Assembly: GCA_000818945.1 (NCBI GenBank)
Contig: KN805370.1
Location: forward strand, 1,604,873 to 1,668,872
Length of the DNA stretch: 64,000 nt
Source of the DNA: Schizochytrium sp. CCTCC M209059
Taxonomy: Eukaryota > Sar > Bigyra > Thraustochytrida > Thraustochytriidae
Reading direction: 5' to 3'
Within the stretch, counting starts at the first letter, position 1. Every line of letters begins with the position of its first letter. Positions 47,121-59,630 of this stretch are shown here, piece after piece. Made by a program: the position numbers and the translations under genes. The notes beneath the pieces are model-generated. The model was not told the DNA's origin, searched no databases, and was given only the letters and a program-made list of their open reading frames with translations.

Positions 47121-47896
47121 GCGGCGCGGCGCGGCCCGGGAGAGCGCCATCCATGCAGAGCAGACGTCGACTCTCGCGGTCGAGCGAGCACGCGAGAGCT
47201 GCGACCCGTGCAGCGTGCAAGCTGGGGAGAGGCCCAGGCGGGCGAAAAGGCGAGGGCCTCGCTGCCCCGCTGTGTGTAGCTGTGGCGAGCTGTGTGAAGC
47301 GCCGTGCAGCACGCAGTCCAGCACGCGGGCTCGGATTCTTGCCGGCGCGCCGCGGAACAGAATGGAGGATGATGATCATCATCATCATGTATAGTTCCAA
47401 GGGGTCCACGGCCTAGTACAAAAGCAGCCGCTGGCCGCGGCCGCTGCCTGCCACCTTGGCTACAACTACCACGGCCACTGCTGCTGCAGCGTTCAGGCGC
47501 GGCGCGGGCGAAGAGGGCGTAGCAGGCGTGCGCGCTGGCTTCTGGCGGGCGCGGCACGGGGTGCGACAGTGGCGCAATCGCAATCGCTCTCTGAACTGTC
47601 AGTGGTCCCTGAGGCGGCACAGCTGCGGTGGCGCGACGCCGAGGCTGAGGCGACATGAGGGCCCGCCACTGGAGAGGGGGGAAGCGCGAGGCTCTTCGGC
47701 CGAGTCCGCACGGAGGCCGCGGCTTTGGCCATTGGCGGCTTGCGCAGGGCCGTCGGCAGGGATGACGGAAGGGACGTGGTGGCGACTCGTTCGACAAGTT
47801 TGCGCGGAATCCGAGCGATGGATGGAGAAGAAAGAAGGAAGCGTGGATGGGTTAGCATGGGGTGGGAATGGTTGGTTCATCGCCCAGCTGCCACTT

Positions 47897-47956
<60 letters not shown>
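47897..47956. repeat. (CAG)20 trinucleotide repeat
   Basis: Twenty uninterrupted CAG units are followed by about 60 bases of decayed CAG with two copies of an AGCAGATATGGCAGC block. In one frame the tract reads poly-Gln inside a 194-codon frame (47456-48040) that otherwise looks non-coding. Confidence 0.95.
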
Positions 47957-47958
<2 letters not shown>

Positions 47959-48544
47959 ATGGCAGCAGCCAGCAGATATGGCAGCAGCAGCCATAGCAGC
48001 AGCAGATATGGCAGCTGGATTTCTGGTATACCATCATTAGTAGTAGTACTACCAATACCAAACCACCATGGTACTACCAACTTCTGGAAAAGCTTTTCTG
48101 ACTGATTGGATTCGAATCATAATTAGACCTCTTTGGAGAAAAATGTCCACGCAAAGTCAAAGTATGATAGGTGACCAACTTTTTGAAGCAAGCCTTGAGA
48201 CGGCGGCTATCAGCAACAGCGACAGCGACAGGGACGATGGCAGCGATTATTGTCGACAGCGCTTTACATTGCGAGCCTGCAGTGGCAGCTGACTGCGTTT
48301 GATCTTTCGATGATACAACCGACCGATCGCCCGAGGCATGGCAGATGCGACAGGAATGCCAGGCTGTGAATACTAGGGCGGGCGGGGCGGTCCCGGCCTG
48401 AGGTGACTACGTCAAGAGAGAAACGAAAATGTCGGCCAAGGCGCATGCACGTGGCAGCAGACCCGAGCGCAATCAGCGCCAGCGGGCGCGCGATGGAAAG
48501 GGCGGCGGGCAGCAAAGCGGCAAGGCGCGACGAGGCGGGGCGCG

Positions 48545-51500
48545 ATGGCGTCACGGGCACGAGCTTTCGCGGAGGCCTCGCGGGACGTGCGCGCCGGGCT
48601 GACGGTGGACGAGGCGCTGCGCGACGCCAAGGAGCGGCACGGGTTCGAGGCGACAGCCCAAGACCGTGCGCGGCTCGAGACGCTGCGCGAGGCGGCGGCT
48701 GCAGCGCCCCGGAAGGCTGGCGTCGGGCGCAACCCGGCACATGCAAGAGAAGCGGCGCGCGATGTAGAGAAAAAACTCGAGAAGTGGGCTCGCATGGCCC
48801 GAGCTGGCGTCCCTCTCAACGGCATCGAAACGCAGATGCGAATTCAAGGTGTCGAGGATGCGCATGCGAAGGCCTTTGCGCGATGGTATCGCGACGCCAC
48901 GGAAAACGTCGAGGGCCATCGTGCACTTGAGAGTCTCCTCAATGCTGAATTCATTCTCAAGCTCGACACAGAGACGCACAACGGCGCAGAGGCCAAGACT
49001 CTTTCCGAGGAGGACAAGGCCGACGCGGACGAGGACGAAACGGACCACGTGGCCGATCTCGATAGCATGCTCTTGGAGCTGGGAGAATCCAGGCTCGAAC
49101 ATGATGATCACTCAACTCTTGAAAAGCTGCAGCTAGAAAAGGGCGTCGATGTTCGCGCCAAGTATCAACTCGCGCGCTTCGTCGCGCGCATCGGTCCCAT
49201 GGCAGAGACGCAAACGCTCGTGGGGCCAGAACGTGTGACCCCAAGCCTCTTGCGCTCGTTGCTGCTTGACCCGTACTGCTCGCAACCGGAAATGGAATCG
49301 CGCGACGACCTCTTTGTGCTACGGTCCCTCGTGGGGGATCTTTTGCCACCCCAAAGCGAGACCGCGGGGCTCGCGCTGCTCAAGTCTGCGATCGACTGGC
49401 TCGACAAAGTAGATTCCCACGAGGGCGGCTCGGGGGCGCAAGCACAGGCGATGGCGTCTTATTTCGCTGGAATCGACCACCCCGCACTCGTCCCGGTCCG
49501 ATGCCGAGGCACGTTCAAAATACGCTATGTTGGCTTGCTGGTGACCCCAGATCAAGACCATGCGAGCACTCCAGTCGGTGAAGCAACCTTTACAGTACTC
49601 GTGTTGAACAAACATCAAGCCGACTATCACCCGCAGCGTCTTGACGGTACAGGAGGGGCAGCCCGCGTATGCCCTGTACTCACCTTGCGCAGCGTCTTGC
49701 GCCTGCGGCTGCTCGACCCCACATTTCTGGTCATGTTGGCCAAGCTTCATGGTGAGGCGTCGAAGCTCAACTCGACGCGTGTCCTGTACGAGGTGCTCTT
49801 GCCTTTTCTCGTCGATACAAGGCCTCTGCATCTCGCTGCGGCGGCATCGTACAGCGGGGAGGAAGTTCCCTTTTGGGTCAAGGCTGGTCGTGCGCACTCG
49901 TCTCTGGTGAGCGTCGCACTGCTTGGTCTTCGCCTCCAGCTTAGTGCGCAGGCTCGTGTCTCTTGCTGGAAGGCGCTCAAACTTGAGCTTCGTTGCCGCG
50001 TTGTGGAGGCCGCCCTCGAGGCTAGCGCGGATACCCCGCTTGTGTCAGATTGGGGCGAATGGGCCGCCTTGCGCACGCAGCTCGCCCGTGCCGCTCTTCG
50101 ATCTGAAGAAGAGACGAAAGTATCACGCCGGGCCAAAATGTTGGTGACTCGTCTTGGCGAACGAGCAGAGGAGGCCAGAGCCGCACATCGTGACGCAAGT
50201 CTGACTGCCGCGGCAGCGCATGTGCCGTTTGGCTTGTCTTCGAGCCTTGTCACGCGAGCCGCGGACCTCATCTCAAGCGCGCCCGTGTATCGGCAGACGC
50301 GCGCCTTTGCAAACGGCGACCTGGCCATGCAGGACGGGGCCATGAAGAATAGAACTCTGTCCCCCGAGACCCGGCTCGACAAGCTCGGCCTTGTGCAAGA
50401 CCCGGCGCTGCCTTTGGTGGATCGCGTTGCGGCCTTGTATGAGGTGAGCCAAGCGTACTGGTGTGCGCAGCGGCGAGCGACGGTGAGCACGCTCGTGAGC
50501 GAGGCTGTTGCGGGATGGCTACCAATCGACCCGAATGCGTGGATGCAGTGCGAGGCATGGGCAGCGTCCGCGCGTGCTCAAGAAGACACAGTCTCCTGGC
50601 TCTTGGAGCTCGCAACCTGGGTGGTATTGTCAAACACTTTGTGCGATGGCGATCGGGTGGTGGTGGTGGCGAGCCTATATGCTTTTGCGAATGCAGTAAT
50701 CCTTGCACCAAAGGGTGCGAGCTCGCTTAGCCACATTTTGTCCCACGAAGACGTTTGGCCGCGGGCGCGAGCTTTGCATGGCGCCGACATCAATGCGGTG
50801 ACCGCCTGTCTCGATGTGAGCCCTTGGCTTTTGCCCGTGCGAAAGTGCGTGATCCGTTTCCTGTGCAAGTCGCCCGGAGCGCAACAACAAGAGTTATGGG
50901 ACTTTTCTCGCTTTGGCACGCGCCGCACAAGTGCGGACTTTGTTTTGCAGCTCGCCACGCGCTTGCAAGAAACCAAGGACGATGGGCAAAGTATCGATGC
51001 TCTGCCCGCAGCGCAAGCCTTTGCGAGCGCCCAAGGGCTCTTTGCTGCTGCAAGGGACCTTGCTTTGCTCTTTGTATGGACGCTTTCCCCGCTACCAAAG
51101 ACATTTAGTTTTTTAGAGCTGTCGATCACGTGCGAAACAACGTCTGTCGGTTGCGGGGAAGTCGTCACGCACGTTTACATCGGCCACGAAGACATCTTTC
51201 ATGACCATGGCGTTCGGCGACGACGATTTCGTTCGAATGCAAGCGCTCTAGCTTTCATCCCGAGCGCACAGGTCTTGTCCGCCTCTGTAGATGAAGATGC
51301 CATCATGCGTCTCAACTCGGTGCCAGCATTTGGTGGATTCCTGAGCGAAGAGGAGGCGGAACGCCTCTTGTCATATCTCACGGCGCCCTTTCTGCGCATC
51401 CCTGGCCTCTTGGCGTTCTTTGCAATGCCTGGTCGCGCGGCGCTCTTGCTGAATCCCGACATTCGTCGACTGACGTGCGCTGCTCTCTTTGAACCTCTCG

Positions 51501-53685
51501 AGGTGACCCTGGATGACACAGCGTTGGATGTCCAATGGGAAGAGCTAGAATGCCCGGCAGAACCCGAGCGTTGTCGAGGCCCGCTTCGCGCTGACTCGCT
51601 TTTGGCTCAGGAGCTAGAGGAGGAGCACACTGTAGTTCCTGGTTTGCTCGCCGACGTTCTCGAAGGCCTTCTCGTTGCCTGTCGTCGCGTGCTTCCCGCT
51701 CCCGCCGACCTTGTGAACGCTCTGAGCGATATTGCCATGGCGGGTGTAGTCGTTGAGTTCCTGGCGAAAGAGACTTTGGCGGACCGTAGTCGTCTGGGGA
51801 TCGTGCTACGGGAGCATTGTTTCTCCTTTCTCATGAAACATGGGCGCCGAGGCGCATGTGCAGCCATGTACGCTTTGCAAGATGTTGGTGCTTGGGACCG
51901 TCCAGCAGAGGACGTTTTGCGCTTTGCGCTTTGCTCACTTCATGCCGGGACCAAAGGAAGAGAGGCTGCCCTGCTCAGACATCTCCTGGCGTCGCGCCCA
52001 TATGTGTGGGCCGACCAGATCGAGATGTCGGCAACATCTCTTGCGGCGTTGACGACAGATATTCTAGGTGGGCCTCGATCATTTACAGGCCACGACTGGA
52101 CACGGTGCGGGGCTTCTTTTTGCAGAGGGGATGTGGAGGTCGACCTTTGGGCCGGGGACGTTTGCGTGCACGGCGCGGTTCCTCGTGGTCGCTTGCCTGC
52201 ACGTCTTGAGCAGGATGCTGAAGCGGCAATCATCATTGCCAAATACATTCGGGCGTCGTCGCATTCATCCCGTGCCACCTCATCTGATGCGTGCGTGGTT
52301 CTTTATGAAGACGACTCAACCCTTTGCGTGGAGGTCCTACTTTTAGATGGGAACAAACTCGTCTTGTCACTTGGTGATGCCCCTCCGCTAGACTCGCGGC
52401 GGGTGAACAAGAAGCGGCCCCAATCGCAAGATTGTCCCGCACTTTGCGAGTTATCGTCCGCCACGGTGTTCACAAACGAAAACGTTGTGACAGGAAACGG
52501 AGACGTTGAGGTACTGTGGGAAGGGCAGGGATCTACGTCCGCCTCGCAGGTCGTTCATCAAGGTCTCGTGACTAAGCACGGGGACGTCTTGACTTTGTAC
52601 GAAACTCTTGCGTGCGGACTTGTTGTCCCTCGTGACACGAGCAATTGGAGCGCGTGTCCATTTACCCGAACACAAGTGGACGCGCCAACGACTGGCTGCC
52701 TGACAGCGTCTCTGGAGGTTGTGGACGGACATTCGCTTTTGTATGTGCCTCCTTGGTGTATGTCTGCCCATTTGCCGGGGTCCTTGTGGACTGACCGCAT
52801 CTTTTGGCTCGATGAGGATCAAGGTTTGATCTGGGGTCACGATGGCTCGGACGCGGGGCGCGAGGACATTTGTGTGCACGTTGAAAGTGGCGCGGTGCAG
52901 CAAGGCGAGTGGGAACTCGTTCGAGATCCGCCACGGGAGCTCGTGGCATCTCTGGGCCGTCTAGAAGATGCTTCCCACTTGCTGTTCTGGGCACGTTCAA
53001 AGGGTGTCGTCGCGCGAATCGAGCTCGTCAATCGTGGCTTGCGTTTCGACCTCGAAGAGGAGAGCGGGATATTTCACCTTGAGGGTGATGCGTCTTTGTT
53101 CTTGGACGTGCGCCGCGACGAGGAAATTGCCGAAGAAAGCAGCGCTGCGCTCTGCGGGCTATCGCACTTTGTTATTCTGACGAGTCGCGCAAGCGAAGAG
53201 GTTGCTCTTGTAGCATCGGTGGCTTCGGCGCGAGCTTTTGCTTTGGCTCGTCTGGATCCTGCGCGTGCGCGTCTGCAGCCTTTGAGTCGACACGCAGCAC
53301 TCGTGGTGGTTGTTGCCAAACTAGCAGGACGCGACTATCGCGGTGTCGTGGAGCTTGTCGCGTCGACGGCCGCAGACGGCCCTCTCACCGGAGAAGAGAT
53401 GGTTGAGTTGGATCATTTATCAAAGCTCGCCAAGGTCGAAGATCCCGATGCCGTCGCGGCACGCCTATGGCTCTTGGAGGCCACGTTGTTGCGTAGCGGA
53501 AATGCGGTGGTTCTTCCTAAGCATGTTGTGCTAGCGCACGATGTAATGCGATACTTGTGCACTCGTGAGCACGTGGACCCCAAACTAAGGTTGCCACCCC
53601 ATATTGCTCGCACCGTCCTGCGCGCTGCGATTAAAAGTGGGAAGCAGCGCATTTCTCGCTGGCGCCAGTGCGCGACGATGCCGCC

Positions 53686-53719
<34 letters not shown>

Positions 53720-56700
53720 GGCGAAGGGGGTGACGCGAGCACAGATATAGATGTGCAAATCATGTCTGTCTTCTTGGAATACTATGATCGAGGGGCGGCA
53801 ACAACCGTGGAGATGATTCCGCTACAGGGCGGGGGTGGGTGGCATCAGCTCAAGGAGGGCGCTAAACGCTGGGCGGAAGAGACGCTCGATGAAATGGCGA
53901 ATGGTGGCAAGTTGGCCGTGCAGCAGCCAAGTTTGCGGGAGCATCTGACACTCGGACCACGCCTCGATTGGTCTGAAATTCATCGCGTGGTGAGCACCGC
54001 TCTCGAGATCGGATGGATAGACCCGTGCCTTGTCGGGTTTATTAAAATAATTAAGGGACGAGGCAGAGATGATGTTGGCGATGGTGTCGGTCTCGCGTTG
54101 GTGGAGCTCTTATCGGCACGGCTATACTTGCATAAGCAAGACGTTCAGGGTACGAGTATATTTGAATGGTCCTCATTCCAGATCATGTGTCTGCTCACCA
54201 CGGGGACTCATTTGCGGAGCCTACCCCCGGTACCTGAAGGCGGAAATTATATGCAACAGGCGCGGTACATACGTTTGCTATTGCAAATGTTGGCAACAAA
54301 CGAAATTGTGGATCGGTGGGCTGTCACGCGACGCTTCCCTCTTGCGCGCCTTAACGAGGCGATTGCGTACGAGGCCCTTGAAATCTGTGAAGAGGGCGAT
54401 GTTGCTTTTTTCGGCGGCATTCTAGATGCGAAAGGCGAGGACTCGAGCATGGTTGGAAGGATGCTTTTGGAGTCGACAAAGTCTTTCAATCGTCTCGTTA
54501 ACTATCGGTCGCCAGCGCACGCTCAATCGAATATAGCCGTAGAGGGGTCGGCGCTTGCGATGGACGCGAGAGCCTTTGAAGAGTTGCGAAGCAGTCGCTT
54601 TGCAGACCCATTTCCAGGACGAGAGCGAGTCATTGAGCGTATTGAGGCGGACGTGCGCGCAACGAGAAATCATGATTATTATACACAATCGGAGCATGTT
54701 CAGGCGCGTCTTAAGCTTGCAAGTGACCACGCGCGTGTAGAAAAGGCGATTGAATGGATTGACGAGGACATGGCTCATATTCGCGACACCATACGCGAGC
54801 TGGCGCGTGAGATGGAGACTGCATCCGTCAATGTTTTTGATGAAGTCGACATTGCGGCCCAGCGACGTCCCGTGCTTGAATTTTGGGACTTGCTTCGGCT
54901 GGCGGCGTGTTCGTTGCAGACGCCCGAAGTACGCTCGCTTCCACTGGCGGGAGCTCAGGCACTTGGGCGCGAATCGTGTCGACTACAACTGCTGGGCAAG
55001 GTGCGTGATGCACTCATTGCGCTGCGAACATGTGCGCTAGACAGGGAAAATGATGCAAACCTTGCTGCACGTCGGGATCGTGTTTTGGAACTCTTGCTAA
55101 CATCATGGGAGCACCCGGGCGATCCTCGCTGGGTCATTTTTGAGGTTTCCGCAGGGTACACATTGCGTCGCTCTCAAGTGGATACGTTGGAAAGCCTGGA
55201 TGCGAGCGCAGAAAGGCACTCCTCGTGCGTGCAGCTAAAAATGGGCCAGGGCAAAAGCTCCACTGTCTTGCCTTTGCTGTCGATGGCGTTGACTAGCCAG
55301 GGTTTTTTGACAATTGTCGCCGTCCCAGACGCTTTGGTCGACATGAGCTCGCAGTTCCTTGCTCGCGCGTTGGCCCCTACCTTTGGGAAGCGCGTAGTGC
55401 ACATGCACTTTTCGCGATACAGTTTGCACGGAGAAAAAGCAACTCTCGAAGCCAGCATACTCGAAGAGAGACTGTTGGAGGCGCGGCGCGCACGCGACGT
55501 GATCTTGACAACATCAGGAAGTCTCAAGGCGCTTCTTCTCAAGCTTGTTGAGCTTGCTGATACCTCCACTGGGCAGACGCCCCTTGAAGCAGCCGTGAGT
55601 GCAGTGTGGCAACTCTTGGCGGATGCGCACCTTGTCCTCGATGAATGCGACGTTTTGCTGCACCCGCTACGTTCTGAGCTCAACTTTCCCATTGGCCCAA
55701 TGCAAGAATTGGCCCAGGCGTCTTGGCGATGTGGTCTCGCTCGCGTTCTCGTAGGGGCTTTGCAAAACGCGCAGCGCGAGGACTCATCTACATTGGCAAG
55801 GGCGATAAAGCGCGGCGTGGATCAAGGCAAGCTGGAGGCGACGCCACATCTCGTTGTCGTGGATCCACGATTTTATGAGGACGAAATGACGGGACCTTTG
55901 GCACAGAGTGCCGCAGCATGGCTTTGCGGAGAACTTGATGGCCCCGACGCGATCCTACGTCCTGTGCAGCAAGACATGAAGATACGGTGCTCGTCAAACC
56001 TGGATGACGACGAATACGCTGGTCATCACATGCTGGAAAGCGAAACATTGTCGTTTTGGTGTAGTGCGGAGTACCCGCGCGTGGCAACGGTTGATTTGAT
56101 AATGCCCCATAAAGTTCGCGTCGGTGCCATCGACGTGGACTTTGAGGAATATTCGCCGTTTGCAATGCGCTCTGGGCTCTCCATGCTGCCAACGAAAGTG
56201 CGCGTTCTGACATCAGTAGACGGGGGTCGCTCGTATCGCGCACAGGCAACAAGTGGAACCTTTGTGAGTAAGAGGCTCTATCTTCCAAGGAACGCGCTGG
56301 AAGCCAATCGCGTAAGACTCGAACTTTCAGGCGATGCACGATGGTTTGCAATACGCCAGTTGAAAATCTTGCAGATGCCTCTGGCGAATCGGCAAGGCGG
56401 TCGTTGGGCGCCACGATTGTGGCGGCGCTGCGTCAAAGGTAGTCTCCCGCAAGACACGCGTGAGGTACTGCTGGGAGGGGCCATGGCGGACAAGTCGTTG
56501 AACGCAACGCAGCGCAGCAAGGCGGCCGTTCATGCTGGAATCGATCCATCTGCAGTTTTCCTCGTGAATCTGGCCGCAACTTATATACACGTAGTTTTGC
56601 CTCACTGTCTTGGCAAAGTGAATTGTGTCTCACATGGTCTTGTGCAGGAGGCAGCGGCGGGCGGGAGCGCGACGCGGCGGTACATGAGTGTCCCTTTTCT

Positions 56701-58777
56701 TGGAAAAGGGGTACCATCGCCTGCGTCCGAATTTGCGCAGCCTGACGTTCTCATCGTGTTGTCGTTACTAGCGTATCAGCACAGTGGCCTTCGGCGCAAT
56801 GACGTTAGTGAACTCGTGCGCTTGTGGCAAAGAGACCTTTTCGCACAAGCTGGTCCGCTGCAGGAGCGCAAGGCTTTTCTCGAATATGAAGCGGCCATCG
56901 CGGATCCCGGGCCTGGAATCCCACCGACTTCCCTGCCCGCCGTTCTCCCGCTTCATCTGGCCCAAGCTTCGAGCAGAAGCGAATCCCAAGATGATGCTGC
57001 CGGCAACAACTCAAATGGACGGGACTCTGATGAGAATGCGATTTGGCAGCGACTTCGATTCAGCCCCGTGGCAGTGCGTACCTTTCTGGAGCGCGTAGCT
57101 TTTCCCGCGGCACTCAAACATCGTGCTCGAAAGCTTGTGGCTGGCGGGGAGGAGATGGTCATGTCGGTGGGGCGGACGCATGGTTTTTCCGGGACGCCAA
57201 GTTCGGCAATGCCAAGCGAGATGGGCGAGTGCCAATGGGAAGAGGGTACCGAGGGCCGGTTCTGGGCGACCTTGACGAACAGGGATTGTGTCGAGGTGAG
57301 TGCGCCTCTGGAGCTTGGTTGGACCGTGGAGGCCTTGCTCCATCAAGTAGCACAAGACACATCTCTTTGTGCGCTGATTGATACAGGCGCGCTGATTGTC
57401 GGCCTCTCGAATCGCGAAGTGGCTTGGACACTTTTGAAACATGGTCTTGATGATCTCAAGGGATGCGTGTACCTGGATGCCCAAGACCGTCAAAGGGTTC
57501 TCTTGCGCTCCAATCAACCATATGGTGGGCATTTTTTTCGCGATGTGCCGCTTGCCGAGGCTGCTTTGTCGCCCGACCAACGCTTTACCTTTTATGACCA
57601 TGTACACACGACGGGAATGGACATTGCGCAACCTGTCTTGGGGCGCGCTGCGATGACGATCGGCAAGGACATGACCTTTCGTGATTACTGCCAGGGTGCA
57701 TGGCGCATGCGTCGTCTCGGCCTGGGCCAATGCCTCCATATTTTGGTCCCTCGCGTCGTGATGGAGCTATTGAGCAGCGAACTTTCTCATTCATTTTGCG
57801 AAAAGGTCCCCATCGAGTGCCAACTTGCGTGCTGGCTGCAGCTACGAGGCCTGAACGACTTGGCAAATCAAGAGAACACCCTACGTGAAGCGCAAGTGCG
57901 AACGCTATGGCGGCGAGCAGCCCTCGCGGCGCTGCGCCAAGGTCACAAGCGCGCCATTGCTGTGCGGGCGTTCACGAGTGCCGTTTCGTTTGATTTGACG
58001 TCGCGATCGAGTATCCCAACGCTGAAGCGCGAGGCTGACGCATGCAGTGCGCTACTCGAGACACGTGCAAAACGCGCGGAGGTGCAAAAGGCTCTTCGAA
58101 GATTCGGACAGAGTGCACCCAGTCGGTTTGGAGGCGTGCTTCGTCGTGTCATGAATGCAGAACAACAGCAAGAACAGGAACGGGAAAGAGAGCGCCAGGT
58201 TGAGGTTTCCAGCGACGTCAATAGGCATCAAGGTCGTGCATGGGCAGGCCAAGCGGATCTCGCTGTTCCCTGGAATGCAGGATTGCTCATGGACCCAGAA
58301 GGTCTCTCATTGCGAGGATTTTGGCAAGCCGGAGATATATCCAAACTAGGCGCATGCGCGACGCGTCTTGTTTTCTCCCAAAACCATTCTGCTCCAAACC
58401 CCGAGGTCACTGCTCGCTTGCGCAATGTGGAGACGGGCGTGATCATGGGTGATTGGCTCATTATTCTAAGTCTTGCCGAAGCCAACTCACTTCGTTGGTC
58501 CTTGGCTCCCGTTCCAATCCTTTTCGTCGAGTCCGCTGTAACCGTCGGTCAACGAGGAAGGACACTTGCTGTGAGCAAAGATTCCGAAGCTGTTCTTTTG
58601 GCGCGCTTCATTGGCGCAGCACACGAATTTGATGACCACCAAGTAAAGTTACTGGGCCGAGCGCTCCATGACTTGACGCTCGCAGAAGTTCGGGAACTCT
58701 ACGTGACCGCCAAGCGACACCGGCGCGGTCTCATGACTGAAGAACACGAAGCTCTCCTGGCGCGTATCGCAAAATGA
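48545..58777 (+). CDS. giant DUF3638/DUF3645-family protein with SF2-like motifs
   Basis: This is a single uninterrupted frame of 3410 residues. The C-terminal third matches the DUF3638/DUF3645 family found in fungi, oomycetes and other protists; its function is not established. The conserved core begins with ELK-type sequence around QLKMGQGKSSTVLP (about 2230-2243). Downstream are LTTSGSLKALLLKL, LVLDECDVLLHP (2363-2374), HGFSGTPSS (2879-2887) and FRDYCQGAWRMRRLGLGQ (about 3045-3062). In order these resemble helicase superfamily 2 motifs I, Ib, II, III and VI. The N-terminal ~2200 residues are mostly helical, with one poly-Gln run near 1715 from CAG repeats. A Gln/Glu/Arg coiled coil lies near 3205-3220. 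Homologs are often labelled ubiquitinyl hydrolase, but I see no OTU or USP catalytic box. Divergent from the C2 gene; followed by a tRNA. Confidence 0.85.
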
Positions 58778-58862
58778 CGAGGACATCCTCGTCACCACTC
58801 GTATTGCGAGCTTGGCCCTTGTTTCTATATGAATGACCAGTGAATCTTCACCGCTCAACAGC

Positions 58863-58933
58863 TCCGTGTTGGTGTAATGGTAACATCTGACGCTCTCACC
58901 GTCAACCCCCGGGTTCGATTCCCGGACATGGAA
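58863..58933 (+). tRNA. tRNA-Glu (anticodon CTC)
   Basis: The cloverleaf folds by hand. The acceptor stem is 58863-58869 with 58926-58932 (one G-T pair). The D stem is 58872-58875 with 58883-58886. The anticodon stem is 58888-58892 with 58900-58904, five pairs. The anticodon CTC is at 58895-58897. The T stem is 58909-58913 with 58921-58925 around TTCGATT, and the discriminator base is A. It is 71 nt long without an intron. Internal A and B box positions look normal (GGTTCGATTCC). It lies 85 bases after the stop codon of the DUF3638 gene, on the same strand. Confidence 0.95.
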
Positions 58934-58938
58934 TTTAC

Positions 58939-58946
58939 TTTTTTTT
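58939..58946 (+). terminator. RNA polymerase III terminator (T8)
   Basis: Eight consecutive T start six bases after the last base of the tRNA-Glu gene, as expected for pol III termination. Confidence 0.85.
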
Positions 58947-59087
58947 CCTTGCTTTGATGAGGTCCTTCCTGTCAATGATTTTTTTCTCCTTTTTTTTTTT
59001 CAATTTTTTCTCAACCAGGTCTATCATGCTACCAAGCAGCAAGAGTCGTCTCACAGTGTTTGCGTGGAACGGAAGTTTCTGATTGAT

Positions 59088-59630
59088 CTAAAGTCTGAAG
59101 GAAGCCCCAATAATATCCGGCGCGAGCAGCGGTTGCAGCTTTTAAAGAACATCTTTGCGTATATTGTCGTTGTAGATGCGCTCCGTCATGTAGTGGCGAA
59201 GACGCTGCGTCTAGGTTATGGCCCAGGCCTCTTGCACTGTCCTAAAGTCGGCAAAGTACGGGTCTGCGCTCCGTTTTGACGGGCAATTGGCAACGTGCTG
59301 AGGACAGCCTTGGCTGTTCTTTCCGGTGTCTTTGAGATACCATGCACAGAAATAACATGAGCAGTTGTTACCACACTTGAGCGCATAACAGCCAACAAAA
59401 TCGGCAAAGGCTGGCGAGCGACGGAGGCACGCCATGGTCAAGAAGTCATTCTGGATCTTGCGAAGATGCTTCTGGATTTCAGGTTCGAGTCCATGATTGT
59501 AAAGTGGTTCATCAACGCGCCTCTGGACATCGCAGCTGTGGTACCAGAAAAGGACTTCAAGGTGCTTCAAAAGATTGTGCGCGAGCATATTGAACGCGAA
59601 TTGGCGCGGCAGCACGAATGTAATGGTACT
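59088..59630 (-). pseudogene. rearranged pseudogene of the RING/IBR-like C terminus of the neighbouring LRR-kinase gene
   Basis: Read on minus from about 59522 down to 59088, the sequence follows the last ~145 residues of the intact gene at 60002-64000: RVDEPLYNHGLEPEIQKHL, the cysteine-rich YALKCGNNCSCYFCAWYL, HVANC, and a final LLAPDIIGASFRL. It is interrupted by an in-frame TAG just after QEAWAIT and a TAA before KLQPLLAP. The preceding part of the domain (VPEKDFKVLQKIVREHIERE) is present but lies on the plus strand at about 59517-59620, so it is inverted relative to the rest. The rest of the gene is missing. An A-rich stretch (minus strand) lies at about 58979-59015. The copy is well diverged from its neighbour. 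It cannot make the original protein. Confidence 0.85.

Larger units (their letters stand above)
46625..48544. promoter_or_regulatory. 1.9 kb divergent spacer rich in simple repeats
   Basis: The region lies between the start codons of the C2 membrane gene and the DUF3638 gene. It contains a (CTCTG)n run at about 47024-47050, a GGC-rich stretch at about 47094-47140, a (CAG)20 tract and then imperfect CAG/ATATGG blocks up to about 48015. Several overlapping open frames of 200-300 codons on both strands are Ala/Arg/Pro-rich and mutually exclusive. None shows a domain. Confidence 0.55.

Noticed and set aside
46404..47394. Overlapping 250-300 codon frames on both strands in the divergent spacer
   Set aside because: They are mutually overlapping, Ala/Arg/Pro-rich and without domains, which is typical of stop-free GC-rich DNA.
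47456..48040. 194-codon frame with poly-Gln
   Set aside because: The Gln run comes from the CAG microsatellite; the rest is compositionally biased and other frames are equally open.
48545..58777. Annotation of the giant protein as ubiquitinyl hydrolase
   Set aside because: No Cys/His catalytic boxes of OTU, USP or UCH type are visible; the visible motifs are nucleotide-binding-like.
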